Positions 38,701 to 53,296 are shown, counted from the stretch's first letter. The stretch: 64,000 nt of DNA from Adineta steineri (GCA_905250115.1 CAJNOI010000003.1:803406-867405); one strand, 5' to 3'. Notes: generated by a model from the sequence alone, not told the origin. Program-made: numbers and translations.

Positions 38701-41700
38701 CTTAGAAAAACCATTAGAAAAGAAAGCTGGTCGAAATTATGGTCCACCTGGTAGTAAAAAGATTATCTATTTTATTGATGATATGAACATGCCAGAAGTA
38801 TGAAATTTTTCAATATTTAGTTTTTATAAATTAGTTGTTTTTAATATCAATTAGGTTGATCAATATTATACATGTCAACCACATACACTTCTTCGTCAAC
38901 ATCTTGATTATAAACATTGGTATGATCGTCAAAAATTAACATTAAAAGAAATACACAATTGTCAATATGTAAGTGCAATGAATCCAACAGCTGGTTCATT
39001 TACAATTGATACACGTTTACAACGTCATTTTGCTGTATTTGCTGTATCATTTCCTGGCATGGAAGCTCTTGAAACAATTTATGTTGGTATTTTATCCCAA
39101 CATTTAGCTGAAGGTTTTGCACAACCCGTTCAAAAATATACGCTTAATCTTGTACGTGGTGCACTTGAACTTCATCGTCGTATAACAGCATCATTTTTAC
39201 CAACAGCTATTAAATTTCATTATATATTTAATCTTCGAGATTTATCAAATATATTTCAAGTTTGTTTCCGAAAAAAAAAGCATTAAGTTATTTTCTTCTT
39301 TTTTATTAATTAGGCAATTCTTTTTGCTAAACCAGAAGCAATTAAAACACATAATGATTTAATCAGAATTTATTTACATGAATCTGAACGTGTTTATTGT
39401 GATAAATTAGTTGATCGTACTGATATTGATACATTTGTGAAATTACAACGTGATGTAACAAAGAAATCATTTGAAGTAAATATGAAAATTTTATTTTGTA
39501 TTTTGAATTATTTTTCTTTTCTCTAGGAACTTGATGAAGATTATGTCTTCAAAAAACCAAATATCTACTGTCATTTTGCTCTTGGTGCTGGTGATCCAAA
39601 ATATATGCCAATTGATAATTGGGCACATTTACAAAAGCTATTGAATGATTCATTAGATGCATATAATGAATTAAATGCACAAATGAATCTAGTACTTTTC
39701 GAAGATGCTATGACACATATTTGTCGTATTAATCGTATATTAGAAGCACCACGTGGTAATGCTCTATTGATTGGTGTTGGTGGTAGTGGAAAACAAAGTT
39801 TAGCTCGATTAGCAGCTTCTATTAGTTCATTAGAAGTTTTTCAAATAACTCTACGAAAAGGTTGAAAAATTCAATTATTTCTATTTTTCATTATCTCTTA
39901 TTTGTTTAATAATAGGTTATAGTATTGTTGATTTAAAAACAGATTTAGCGTCATTATATATTAAAGCTGGGCAAAAAGGAATAGGAACAGTTTTTCTAAT
40001 GACTGATTCACAAGTAGCTGATGAGAAATTTTTAGTTTTAATTAATGATATGCTTGCATCTGGTGAAATTCCGGGTTTATTTGCTGATGATGCTATGGAA
40101 GAAATTATTGGAGCAATGAGAAATGAAGTTAAAGGTGCTGGTATTGATGATACACGAGAAAATATTTGGAAATATTTTATTGAAAAAGTTCGACGTAATC
40201 TAAAAGTAAACATATTGTTTTGTTTTTCGTTCAATGAATACTGAATTTCTATTTTTGTCAAAAAGGTTGTTCTTTGTTTCTCACCTGTCGGTACAACACT
40301 TCGAGTACGATCACGTAAATTTCCAGCTATTACAAATTCAACTTCGATCGATTGGTATCATGAATGGCCAGAAGTATAAGAAAAATATTTCATTAAAAAG
40401 CCAAAATTTATTATTCTTATTCTAGGAAGCTTTAATATCTGTCGCTAATCGATTCGTTAGTGATGTTGATACACTTAAACCTGAATTAAAAGATTCTGTT
40501 TCTAAATTTATGGCATTTGTACATAAAAGTGTGAATGAAATGAGTATTAATTATCTTCTTGTAAGTATTGAATTATTCATTTCCTGTTAATATATCGTTT
40601 TTTTTGTCTGTAGAATGATAAACGATATAATTATACAACACCAAAATCTTTTCTTGAACAAATTACATTATATAAAAATTTATTATCCAAACAATGTCGT
40701 GATTTACAAGATAAAATCGTTCGTTTAGAAAGTGGTCTTGTTAAATTACAATCATGTGCTCGACAAGTCGATGATTTAAAAGAAAAATTAGCTGCACAAG
40801 AAGTTGAATTAAAACAGAAAAATGATGATGCTGATAAACTTATTAAAGTGAGATGATTTTTATTTTTATCAAAGAAGAAAAAAAACATTTATTTTATTTC
40901 ATATAGGTTGTTTCAACTGAAACAGCAAAAGTAACAAAAGAAAAAGAAGGAGCTGCTGTTGAACAAGCTAAAGTTATGGAAATTGAAAAAGTTGTCACAG
41001 TTAAAGCAGAAGATTGTCAACGTGATTTAGCTCGTGCAATGCCTGCTTTGCAAGCTGCTCAAGAAGCTTTAAATACATTAGATAAAACAAGTTTAACGTA
41101 TGTGAAAAAATGAAAGATAATTATTATTATTTTAAATAATGATATGTTTAGTGAAATGAAAGCTTTTCCAGCTCCACCTGAAGCTGTACTTAAAGTTGGT
41201 GCAGCTGTAATGTGTTTATTACCACCAGGTGGTAAAATTCCACGACCAAATCAACGTGATTGGAAAGCTTGTAAAGCAAGTATGGGTAATGTCGATCAAT
41301 TTCTTAGTAAGTATTTGCTGTTATAAAATGAAAAGTAATAAAATTTAATTTTTTGTTTAAACAGATGCTTTAAAAACATATGATAAAGAACATATTCGTG
41401 ATGATATGCGTCGTGAAGTTAAAGTTTATCTTGATGATCCAGAATTTGATCCAGATAAAATTCGAACAAAATCTGCTGCTGCTGCTGGTCTTTCGGCTTG
41501 GGTTATTAATATTATTTCGTAAATTATAAAGATTTATTTATAAACATTCATTGAATGATCTTGTTTTTTGTACAGATTTTATGAAGTCTATTGTGAAGTC
41601 GAACCAAAACGTTTGGCTTTAGAAAAAGCGAATGCTGAATTAAAAGCTGCTCGAGATAAACTCGATGCAGTTAATAAACAAGTTGCGGTATGTATTCTTG

Positions 41701-44700
41701 TTTCTATAATACTTTCATTTATCAATACGAAATATTTTTTTTTGTCTATTGTAGAATTTAGAAGCAGCTTTAGCAAAATTAACAGCTGAATATGAAGTCG
41801 CTATGGCTGCTAAACAAAAATGTCAAGATGAAGCTGATCATACAGCTTATACAATTAATTTAGCTAATCGTTTAGTTAATGGTCTTGCATCCGAAAATGT
41901 TCGTTGGCGTGAATCTGTTGCTGGATATAGAAAATCAGAAGAAACAACACCAGGAGATGTTTTATTAATTACAGCTTTTGTTTCTTATGTTGGTTGTTTT
42001 ACAAAAAATTATCGTGTTGATCTTATGGAAAATCATTGGAGACCACATTTAGCTGCATTAAAAGTAACATAAAACAATCGATTTTTATTTTAAAAAAAAA
42101 TGAAATATATTTGTCATTTAGGTACCAATTCCTGTTACACCAGGTATTGATCCATTAACATTAGTTGTTGATGATGCTGTTGTTGCTGGATGGAATAATG
42201 AAGGTTTACCATCAGATCGTATGTCAACTGAAAATGCAACAGTTCTTACAACATGTGAACGATGGCCATTAATGATTGATCCACAATTACAAGGTATTAA
42301 ATGGATCAAACAACGTTATGGTGAACGTATCAAAGTTATTCGATTAGGACAAAAAGGTTATTTAGATAAAATTGAACAAGCTATAGCAGCTGGTGATATA
42401 CTTTTAATTGAAAATATTGATGAATCAATTGAAGCTGTACTTGATCCATTACTTGGACGAAATACAATCAGAAAAGGTCGAGCTATTAAATTAGGTGATA
42501 AAGAAATTGAATATCATCCGGAATTTCGACTTATTTTACAAACCAAACTTGCTAATCCACATTATAAACCTGAAATGCAAGCTCAAACAACATTAATTAA
42601 TTTTACAGTAACAAAAGATGGTCTTGAAGATCAATTATTAGCTGATGTAGTTGCAAAAGTAAGATAAATACAACTTCAATTTTTAATCTTATTAATCAAA
42701 TTCAATTTTTGTAGGAACGTCCAGATCTTGAACGTTTGAAATCTGATTTAACTACACAACAAAATGAATTTAAAATCACATTAAAACGTCTGGAAGATAA
42801 TCTTTTAGCTCGTTTATCATCAGCTGGTTCGAATTTTCTTGGCGATACTGAATTAGTTGAAAATTTAGAAAATACAAAACGAACTGCAACTGAAATTGAA
42901 GAAAAAGTTGCTGAAGCTAAAATAACATCTGTTAAAATTGATGAAGCACGTGAATTATATCGTCCTGCAGCAGCACGTGCTAGTTTAATCTATTTTATTA
43001 TGAATGATCTTTGCCGTATACATCCCATGTATCAATTTTCATTGAAAGCATTTAAAGTTGTTTTTGCTAAATCGATTGAAAAAGCCGAACCATCCGAAGA
43101 TGTTAAAGCACGTGTACACAATTTAATTGATTCTATAACATACTTTACATTTATTTATACTACTCGTGGTTTATTTGAAAAACATAAACTTATATTTACA
43201 TCACAAATGTCATTCTTAGTAAGAAATTGTTTATTTGCTTGTCTATCCGCAGGGTCAAAAAAACATCGAAAACTGATTTTTCAGAAAAGACATTTCTAGA
43301 GGTATTTCGATTCAGGGACTTCGAATCTGATGTTAGTGTTTGCAAATTATATAAGCAAGAAGTCCCGTAGCATTGTAAAGCTAAGCGAGCGTTACTTGTT
43401 AATATTAATATTTATGTATATATATAGATTTTACTTGCATCGAAAGAAATTGATCCAAAAGAACTTGATTTTCTTCTTCGATATCCAATTACACCTAATG
43501 TTGTATCACCCGTTGATTTTCTTAATGATATATCATGGGGTGGAATCAAATCTTTATCACAAATGAATGAATTTACCAATCTTGATCGTGATATTGAAGG
43601 TTCAGCTAAACGATGGAAAAAATTTGTTGAAATGGAAGCACCAGAAAAAGAAAAATTACCACAAGAATGGAAAAATAAAACACCATTACAAAAATTATGT
43701 ATGATGCGTGCACTTCGACCTGATCGAATGCTTTATGCATTAAGGTAAAAATGAATAAAAGCGCTTGTTTTATTTTAAAAATAAACTATTGTTTTTTTTC
43801 TAGTATATTTGTCGAAGAAAAATTAGGAAAACAATTCGTTGAAAATCGTGCAGTACCATTTACTAAATCCTATGAAGAAACAAATACAACTACACCTGTC
43901 TTCTTTATTCTATCACCTGGTGTTGATCCAATAAAAGATGTCGAAGCAATGGGAAAGAAATTAGGCTTTACAATGAATGAAAAAACTTTTCATAATATTT
44001 CACTTGGTCAAGGTAAATTGACGAAAACAAAATAAAAAAAGAATTAAATATTTTATTTAAATAATTTTAAGGTCAACAAGTTGTTGCTGAAGCAGCTATG
44101 GATATTGCTGCAAAAGAAGGTCATTGGGTTGTACTACAAAATATTCATTTAGGTTAGAAATTATTTAATAAAACAAAAAATCATATTTATAAATATTTTT
44201 CTTGTGTAATAATAGTCGCAAGTTGGTTACCACAATTAGAAAAGAAATTAGAACAATGTTGGGAATTGGGTCATGAAAGTTTTCGTATGTATATGTCAGC
44301 TGAACCATCAGGTGATCCAGCAGGACATTGTATACCACAAGGTATTCTTGAATCGGCTGTTAAAATGTAAGTCATTAAAGATTTTTCGACGTATTTATAT
44401 GACGTTTTTTTTGTCTTCAATAGTACAAATGAACCTCCAACTGGTATGCAAGCTAATTTACACAAAGCTCTTGATTTATTCAATCAAGATACACTTGAAA
44501 TGTGTGCAAAAGAAACTGAATTTAAATCGATTCTATTTGCACTTTGTTATTTTCATGCTGTTGTTGCCGAAAGGTAAGATTATTTAAATGATAATTTGAT
44601 AAATAAAAATTTGGATTTTATTAGACGAAAATTTGGTGCTCAAGGTTGGAATCGAAATTATCCATTTAATAATGGTGATCTTACAATCTCAGTTAATGTA

Positions 44701-46074
44701 CTTTATAATTATTTGGAAGCTAATTCAAAAGTTCCATGTAAATATTCTTTTTTTTTATATTCAAAAGAATATATAATTAAATGTTTTTTTTAATTACAGG
44801 GGAAGATCTTCGATATTTATTTGGTGAAATTATGTATGGTGGTCATATAACAGATGATTGGGATCGTCGTTTATGTAAAACTTATCTCGAAGAATATATG
44901 AATCCACAAATGGTAAGTTTATATTTTTATTTGAAAAAAATAAATCTATATATTGATTTTCTAGTTTGATGGTGAACTTCTTCTTGCACCTGGTTTTCCA
45001 ATTCCACCAGCAACTGATTATAAAGGTTATCATACATATATTGATGAATTTCTTCCACCTGAATCACCCTATCTTTATGGTTTACATCCAAATGCTGAAA
45101 TTGATTTTCTAACAACAACTAGTGAAAATCTATTTAAAACTGTATTAGAAATGCAACCACGTGATGCAGGTGCTGGTGCTGGTGGTGAAGGCTCAGGAAT
45201 GACACGTGAAGAAAAGATTAAAGCTAAATTAGATGAAATATTAGAAAAATTACCAGATGAATTTAATGTACGAGAACTTTATGCTAAAGCTGAAGATAAA
45301 ACACCATATACTGTTGTTGCTTTACAAGAATGTGAACGTATGAGTATTTTAACGCGAGAAATGCGACGATCATTAAAAGAACTTAATCTTGGTCTTAAAG
45401 GTGAATTAACAATAACATCTGAAATGGAACAATTACAAGATTCACTATTTTTCGAACAAGTACCTGCAGCATGGACAAAACGTGCTTATCCATCAATGTT
45501 TAGTCTTGCTTTATGGTATAGTGATTTATTATTACGTATAAGAGAATTAGAAATGTGGACAAATGATTTCTCGTTACCATCGGCTGTGTGGTTAGGTGGT
45601 TTATTTAATCCTCAATCATTTTTAACAGCTATTATGCAAACAACAGCACGTAAAAATGAATGGCCATTAGATAAAATGTGTTTATCCGTTGATGTTACGA
45701 AAAAAACTCGTGAAGAATTAGGTGGTGCACCAAGAGAAGGTGCTTATATTTATGGACTTTTTATGGAAGGTGCACGATGGGATACACAAACAGGTCAACT
45801 AAGTGAATCTAAAATCAAAGAATTAACACCAATGATGCCTGTACTTTTTGTTAAAGCTATACCAGGTAAAATCTTACTTTTTAATAATTTGACTATATAT
45901 ATATATATAATTTTCTTTTTAGTTGATCGACGTGAAACAAAGAATATTTATGAATGTCCAGTATATAAAACCAAATCACGTGGTCCAACATTCGTTTGGA
46001 CATTTAATTTACGTACGAAAGAAAAACCGGCTAAATGGGTTTTAGGTGGTGTTTGTCTTTTATTAGCTGTGTGA
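29779..46074 (+). CDS. DNAH9/11/17-like: Axonemal dynein heavy chain, outer-arm beta class (DNAH9/11/17 type)
   Basis: The motor subunit of ciliary outer dynein arms, driving ATP-dependent sliding on doublet microtubules. The gene spans 16.3 kb with dozens of introns, mostly 40-60 nt, and an estimated 4,500 residues; it looks complete. The N-terminal tail runs from [22 protein letters not shown]1 has GPAGTGKTE (36366-36392) and the Walker [13 protein letters not shown]2 has GNAGTGKS (37428-37451), AAA3 GGAGCGKT (38579-38602), AAA4 GVGGSGKQS (39773-39799). The coiled-coil stalk and microtubule-binding domain lie at about 40600-42000 ([25 protein letters not shown]). The end reads [17 protein letters not shown], close to vertebrate DNAH9/DNAH17. 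Exon 1 is 29779-30129, where GAA|GTATAG is the donor. Introns 30318-30454 and 43219-43427 hold repeat-derived sequence. Exact exon ends elsewhere were not all verified. Confidence 0.95.
30346..30433. repeat. Foldback sequence in a dynein intron
   Basis: The 137-nt intron 30318-30454 holds the near-palindrome GGTTGCTAAGCAAC, a degraded copy in inverted order (GGTTACTTAGCAAC), and the inverted pairs CATATGAAATG/CATTTCATAT and AATGCC/GGCAT. It may be a small foldback element. Confidence 0.6.
32562..32774. repeat. Long dynein intron with inverted repeats
   Basis: An intron of about 210 nt (neighbours about 50) with CAAAACAAACC/GGTTTGTTTTG in inverted orientation and a perfect small hairpin ATAGTTGA-ATC-TCAACTAT near 32632-32650. 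It is possibly an old insertion. Confidence 0.5.
43222..43402 (+). repeat. Dispersed intronic repeat, copy B
   Basis: Fills nearly all of the 209-nt dynein intron 43219-43427, whose neighbours are about 50 nt. It shares its blocks with copy A in SETDB1 (18750-18998). The splice donor GTAAGAAATTG begins right at the repeat's left edge. Confidence 0.75.
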
Positions 46075-46510
46075 TTTTTTTTTAATCTTAGACTACTGTT
46101 TATATACATAATATATATTATATATTTTTGTTAATGAATAAATATTCATTCATATAAAATAAAATGTTCTCAATATGCGAAGTTCATATTCGTGAAGACA
46201 TTGTATAAAGCATTTATTTTCATATTTTTTTTCAAAAAATCTATTTGTTCTATGGCCTTGGAATATAATTGCCATATAAATAATATAATAATTCGTTATT
46301 TCAATTCTTTTCAAAGATGAATAATCAATCCTATAGAAAAAAAGTGCGTTTCATACTGAGTTATTTGATGCACGAAAAGTATGACATATTCAATCTTTTA
46401 TATAAAAGTATAGGGGATAAAGATTACTGATAATATTATTTTTTATATCGAATTTATATAAACTGAATAACCGATATTTGACGTCGTGCTTATTACTTCA
46501 GTTTTGGATA
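46075..46510. other. Intergenic between dynein and monooxygenase genes
   Basis: Contains AATAAATATTC at about 46137 as a likely dynein poly(A) signal. The rest is AT-rich with no feature seen. Confidence 0.45.
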
Positions 46511-48972
46511 ATGTTCGTGTATTTCGTTTCATTTCTATCTATAATTCATGTTAGTAATGGATTGTCAAGTCCTCTTACAACATTTACTACTTATCAACAT
46601 TCAGTTGAACTTCAAAGTACTGTAGCAGATCTTTGGTGGACAGTTAATGAGACGAACCAAACGATTTTCTTTGAATTACATGTAAATACAACAGGATGGA
46701 TTGCATTAGGTATTAGTCCAGGTAAATAACTTTCTTAATAGATTTTTTATAATATTTTCTTTGTAATTAAGCTGGAGGAATGACTGGTGCTGACATAGGT
46801 GTTGGATGGGTTGATCAATCTGGGAAAGTTACATTTCAAGTGTGAAGTTTACCTTCTAGCGAATTAATAAAATCATTCTGATTATATTTGTTTTTAAGGA
46901 TCGATATGCATATACATTTGCTTTACCTGTTCGAGACAATACAACTGTTGATTGGTTTGCTACCCAAGGACGTGAACAGAATGGTTGGACTGCAATTCAG
47001 TTTCATCGTTTACTTGATACCTGTGATTATATGGATGTTGCAATTAAAGTATAAAAGAATTGATTTTTTTTCTGTTAAAATTGTTTATGATTTTTATAGT
47101 CTGGTACTAATACTCTTATATTTGCCTATGGTCTTGTTGATCCTAGTGCAGCTACATCGAATGATATAACATATCATGAAACTCGAAGAGGTTCATATAC
47201 ACTATCTCTTCGATCTTACGATGATCCACCACCGGAAAGTAAATTTGCTGGAATGAATTATTTCGATTTTCAAACAAAGAATGTTTGTATTCAAATTTCT
47301 ATTACATATGTATATATTTCATTATATAGTATTCAATTCCACTAGCTGCTACAACATATCTTTGTACAGTATATAAAGCACCAGCTATATATACTACAAA
47401 ACAACATGTCATAGCTGTATGTATTATCATAATATTAGATTAGCATGATTTGTTTTGTTTATTATAGCAAAAGATTGTACTTAATTCAACTAATCCTGCA
47501 ATTGTTCATCATTTATTAATGTATGAATGTGATCCTACAACACAATTTAATGATTCGAATTTACCGAATGATTTATGTGAAAATCTTCTTAATAAACTTA
47601 GTAAATGTTTAGCAAATATTGCAACTGGTTGGGCAGTTGGTGGTGATTTCGTGAGAATTTAAAAATTAAATTGAGTCTCCACTAAAAACTAATTTGTTTA
47701 AATAGATGTCTGAATTTCCTCCTGAAGCCGGTTATCCTGTTGGTGGAAATTTTTCAATTAAATATTATGTCCTTCAAATTCATTATAGTAATTCTATTGG
47801 ATGCACTAGTAAGAATATAATCTGTAAATTATGAAATAATTATTCATTTTCTTTTTAATTAGATTGTGTAGATAATTCAGGCATTCGATTTTATGTAACT
47901 AATCAACTTCGACCAAATGATATTGGTTATCTTACATTTGGTACTGATACAACTTCAACTAGTTTAACTATTCCTCCTGGTGTTCAAAGTTTTGCAGTAG
48001 ATTCTTATTGTCCACTGAATGCAAGTCTAGTATGTTATTAAATTAAGTTTTATCGTTAGTGAGATCGTATTTATATTTAAGCTTTTTCCAACAAGTGGAA
48101 TAACAGTTTTAACTGCATTTCCTCATGCACATTTACAAGGTAAATATTCTAGCAGATTTTTAAAGGATTTAAATTGTTATTATTAATTATAGGAGTGAGT
48201 ATTTGGACAAAATTAATACGGAATAAGACAGTTGTTGAGTATTTATTTGATGCTGAAGTGTTTGATTTTAATTATCAATTTATAAATCAATTACCTCAAC
48301 GAATACAACTTTATCCAGTAAATAGAAACTATTTTCTTTTTTTACTAAGTTATTTTAAAATGAAAACTATATTTCTAGGGTGATGAATTTGCTACTCGTT
48401 GTATGTATAATACAATGAATAAAAATATAACTACATTTGTATGAAAAATATTTATGAAATACTTATATAAAATATCTTTATCATTTAGGGTGGAGAAAGT
48501 ACAACAGATGAAATGTGTCTCCATATGTTTACATATTATCCTCGAGTTAATAATCTCTATGGATGTATAACAGTACTGAATCCAGCAAGTTGGGCAAATT
48601 TTTTAAAAATGAATTCGTAAAATGATTGAAATTTCTTTTCATTATTAATACATGTATATTTATTTTAGTACTTTTAATTCAACTACTCTTGAACAAATTG
48701 CAGCTAATATTAGTTGGACAACAAATTTAAGAACTCAATGGCAAAATTTTTATAATAATGCTTCACGTGTTACTGTATATGGTACATCAGGAAACATGAG
48801 TAAGATATTACTACCTAAAATACCATATTATGTCGATTTAGCACAAGAAAATTGTACTGTGCAAAAGTATGATTCACCTATTAGCGGTGCATGTATTGGT
48901 AATTTCGTTATATGGCAAATACTATTGATTTCTATTGTACTTGTTTCATTTTCTAATAAAAATCACCATTAA
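46511..48972 (+). CDS. MOXD1-like: DOMON copper monooxygenase, DBH/MOXD1 family
   Basis: A secreted or surface-anchored copper type II, ascorbate-dependent monooxygenase of the dopamine beta-hydroxylase family. I start at ATG 46511 (MFVYFVSFLSIIHVSNG), a signal peptide; the frame before it lacks an ATG. About eleven short introns; roughly 620 residues. An N-terminal DOMON domain (WWTVNETNQTIFFELHV ... GWIALGISP) is followed by the two copper domains. All six expected ligands are visible: the HH of VHHLLMYEC and the H of LQIHYSN for one copper; the two H of PHAHLQG and the M of STTDEMCLHMF for the other. It therefore looks catalytically competent. The end is a hydrophobic helix (FVIWQILLISIVLVSF), as in membrane-anchored MOXD1. 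The substrate (a catecholamine or another) cannot be told. The dynein stop lies about 440 bp upstream. Confidence 0.9.
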
Positions 48973-51900
48973 TATATCGCGAAAATAAATTTACAGTTTT
49001 ATTTCGCAAAAAAATAGTTAAATGTATTTATGCATAACATCTACCTTTTCATTTGACATTGAATATTGTCGAATGTTTTTCTATTTCATTCGTCAAGTAT
49101 TAACTAATTTATCTTTCATAGACATCTTATTTATAATAACTATTTTATCGATATCTTTCATCAGTATTTTTTCAATGTTAGTAAATGTCAAGTAGAAGAC
49201 AAAATTCTCCCTTGTGTGCATTCTATATTTAATATTCATCAGATTCAATAAATAAATTAATAATAGCAACAATTGGTTTCGTTATATAAACCGATGAAAA
49301 TAATCCGCAGAGTTTAAAAATGTAAAAAAAAACTAATGAGAAGATTCAATTATCGTGATAATATCAAATAGCTTATAAAAAAAAAAGAAAGATATATTTA
49401 TAATATAATGTCGAGGGATAAAAAATTTTTGTAATTAATCTATATGATTGCACAAGCTAAAAATGAAAGATATTATTGTCTATTCCTTAAAGACATATCC
49501 TATAGATAATTATGAAGAAAAAAAATGCTTTCATTTTATTAGTATACTATTGAAATTGAATAAAGTTTATTTTTCAATAGGAGATATTAAAAAATAAAAA
49601 GTAATTTATACTCAAAAAACTTGAGGAGATGCATATATAAATTTCTTTTTCATTCATTTAATAAGAAAAAGAAGTGGAAATCGTTCATCATGTAATATAT
49701 CCTGTCGTGGTTAAGATCTCTACATCTCAATTTTCAAGTGTATCTCAATGCTTTTCTGCGTAACTACTCAAGGCAATTCTAAAAAGAGATACTTACAAAA
49801 AGACGGCAAGGACAAAACGATTCCCCTCCTACTGACAGACTAATTATCATTGATTTGCGTCGAGATAGAAACAAAAATGATGCAAAAATGATAAAATAAA
49901 TGATTAATATGATATTTCATAGAGTAAAAACAATACATTAATGATTTAAAATAGAAATGAATATGTATTTTTTTTCTCACTTCATATCTAATCGATCGAT
50001 AATTATCGTATTTTATTTGTACATAATGATCAATTATTTTCCTATATCATTAACTATTAATCAAAATATATTGTAAAAGACCGCACCCCTTTTTTTCTCC
50101 AGAAAGAAATAAAGTTGAAAATATAGTTTTTAAATTATAATATCTTTATGCTTATGGATGCAATGTGCAATAATATTGTTGTAAGTACTGGGTAACTAAT
50201 GACTGAAAGTTATCAATAGATTATGAAACATAATTGACAACCATAGACTTTCTTATTAAGATAATATTATAAACATATAAATTGACACGACCTGTAAGGC
50301 TGAAAAATGATTATCATAATCTCTCTTTTTCTTCCTTGGTAAAAAAAAGACACTAGCTGTCATATAAAAAAGAAGTTTATTTCATACGATGTGATAAAAT
50401 TTGTTTTTTTTTACACTAACAGGTTAATCTATCAAGTGAGTTATTTTATTCTTGTTGATTAACATTCAATAGGATATCTTCATTAATGATTCCTATTTAA
50501 ATCATTGTTCTCTAAGAACATTTATTTTATGTATTCACACGAGAAATTATGACTGTAAGGCTCGAGTAATTAGAGAAGATTTTGCGTCGTTGATAAAAGA
50601 AAAAAAAACTGGGAGAAAATTAGAATGAAATATTCTTTTCTTTTATAGAAAAAAAAAGTTTAAAATAGCTGACAAAATGAATAACTTGAATTTTATTTTT
50701 TCTTTCTAACTTCTCAGTATAAACATTGCACATAAGTAATCAGGAAAATACAATACAAATATTCTTATGTTAGTTTTTCCTTCCTTTTTCTTCTTTTTTT
50801 ACTTTTCCAGATAATATTTACAGTTGTGCAAGTCATTAATTTTTAGTATACATCGAATAAAATTAATTTTTATACTTTTTTTTCTTCACACATTATCACT
50901 TCATTGGATGAGAAATAAATTCAACGGTAAAATATTTTTTTTCTTTAGAAAAAAGAAAAATTAATTTTTAGACAAAATCAACGACATTATTTATTAATCG
51001 AATATTTTCTATTACGCATAGAGTAAGTAGTTCGATTAACTAAATTATATAAATAGATAACTGATTCTTCTATTTTCTGACGTTATTCTTTTCACGGAAA
51101 GAATATAAGTGCCGGTAAAGATCATACGGTATATAGAAAGAAGTTGACGCCACTTGATCATGATTTACCTGCTAAAGTAAGCAAATGCATTTGCATTCTT
51201 AATCAAATACAAACATAAAAGTCATTCTGCCGCAAAGAAACGTGATTATTAGATAGTTGAGCAAATTCTAATAGAGGAAATTGAACTCCATTTATAGAAA
51301 GAATATTCACAGATTTCTTTTTTCTCTTCCAATAAAGTAATTTATTTTTATCTACTTGTAAGTTTATCATAGAACAGTAGGTTTCTTTCAAAATCCTAGT
51401 AATAACTTTTTCTAAAGGCCTCAATGATTGTAAGTTTAAAAGCATACATTAATGTTTTGTAAATTAAGAAAAACAATTTTCTGTCAAATTATTTCTTTCA
51501 ATCTATGGGGAATTATGAATTCTATATCACCCCATGTTCACATTAACAGTTATTCAATTATATGAATGTTAAACAAAACAGTATTTTTATCATTACATAC
51601 AATAATCGAGACGAAGAATTTACATCGTTTTTTTGTTTTGTTTAGCAAAAAATATCTATCCTATTGTTTCTAGGATTCTTTTTTTTTTGTATTATTGTCG
51701 TGCTTGATCGTTTTGTATCGTAACGGCGGTATACAATACACATTGTGTTGTTTTGATACGAATAAGAAAATTAACGCGCACAGCTTGCTCTTCTCCTTCC
51801 TTTTTTTTTCTCTTCTTTCTCTTCTCCTTTTTTTTATGCAAGCAAAAAAAAAAAAGAAGAAGAAAAAGCAGAATGCGATATATAGCGATTTGACGACAAC

Positions 51901-53296
51901 ATGAAGATAAGACGACAAGAGTAGCGTCGTAAAGGGTGTGGAACGCGTTTAGTTTGTCAATGACAACGTTCTGCGAACATGAAAAATCATAATATGACAT
52001 AGACAGTGTTTGGTTTTGATAGATACTTTTGATTCTCTCGTGAATATGTTGTTCGATTGGGTGAGTGCTGATGAACTTTGAATATATATATATATATATG
52101 TTTTTTTATTAGAATGCTTTTTTTTCTTCTTCGGAGTATATTTTTGTTCTATTGCATTTATTCGATTATTTTTTTTTAAAAGGAAAATGAAATCAGAATA
52201 ATAGTAGTTTGTTAAATTATATATCCGATACTGGCTTGTTTTTGCAACTAAACATTTTGTGATTCCATTAGTCGATCGATAGGAATGAGAAAGATGTAGA
52301 ATATAACAAAATTATAGATTTCTCAATATTATAGTTTAGAAAGCAATTTAATTGTTGAATCAATATGTTTATTAGATACATGAGTCTATTTGAGACATAG
52401 ACATTTCTGTGTGTCATATAATTTCATCTATATTGGTTATATAATTCAGTCTCTTTCCAAAATATATAGCATAAGAACCTCTAATTGTGTTATACGCTGC
52501 ACGTATATATACGTCATATTTTTGTGAATCCTTTTCTTCTGTCGACTGAATACACTCTATTTTTAATAAAAGTACACCTTTATATTTTCGTTGGACATGT
52601 TTTCATATGATACAATATATATATATATATATATAATCTAACTATCATTTAAGCCTGTTATAATGAATTCTATTCATGAAGAGAGGGCAAACGGATGTTT
52701 GAACGGCTTGATAAAATAGATTTTTAGTTTTTCTTTTTCTTTTTCGCTTTATTTTACTAGTGAACATGTTTTAAGTAGAATGCTTAATAAAAAGATTGTA
52801 TGTGTGTGTGTGTGTGTGTGCTCAACAAATAAAAAAAGAAAGGTAATAAAAATCTTTTTTTTTTCATATAATAGTCGTCAATTTATTTCTGTTTAAATGC
52901 ATGAGTGAATTCTTCATTATATTTGCATCAATTGTTTATATATTGATACAGGTGAAATTAATAAAGTGAGTTGGCAAACAACATAGAGTAGGAGTAATGT
53001 CAATACAAGAGTTATATATTTTATCATTGTCTGTTGCGTTTTGTTTTTGTCCGTAAGATACAATTATCCACCTACTCATTTAATTCTTTAAGCAAAACAC
53101 CTATTCATGTGTAGGCGTAAGCTTAAAAAAAATATCTTTAATATTCTTTTGTTGTGTTTTTTTTATCTATAGATTTAAAACGAGAAAATCGATTGTCAAA
53201 ATTTTAAATGTTTATACGATTATAAATTTAAATTGAATAATGATCGCCATCACTAAAAGATGGGATCATTTTATCAATAGATCGATTTGAAACAAA
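48973..53296. other. AT-rich gene-poor region with microsatellites
   Basis: No supported gene in 4.3 kb. Simple repeats: (TA)n at about 52084-52099, (AT)n at about 52615-52636, (TG)n at 52801-52820, and long homopolymers. The minus-strand frame 51203-51445 (80 codons from an ATG) is the only stretch that reads at all like protein, with no domain and weak codon likeness. The rest may be regulatory DNA of the downstream gene. Confidence 0.45.
52801..52820 (+). repeat. (TG)n microsatellite
   Basis: Ten perfect TG units in an AT-rich stretch. Confidence 0.9.

Noticed and set aside
43330..43566. A small plus-strand gene in the dynein locus
   Set aside because: It is a frame-shifted read across the repeat-filled intron and the next dynein exon.
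46478..46510. Starting the monooxygenase at 46478
   Set aside because: That codon is TTG. The ATG at 46511 begins a clean signal peptide.
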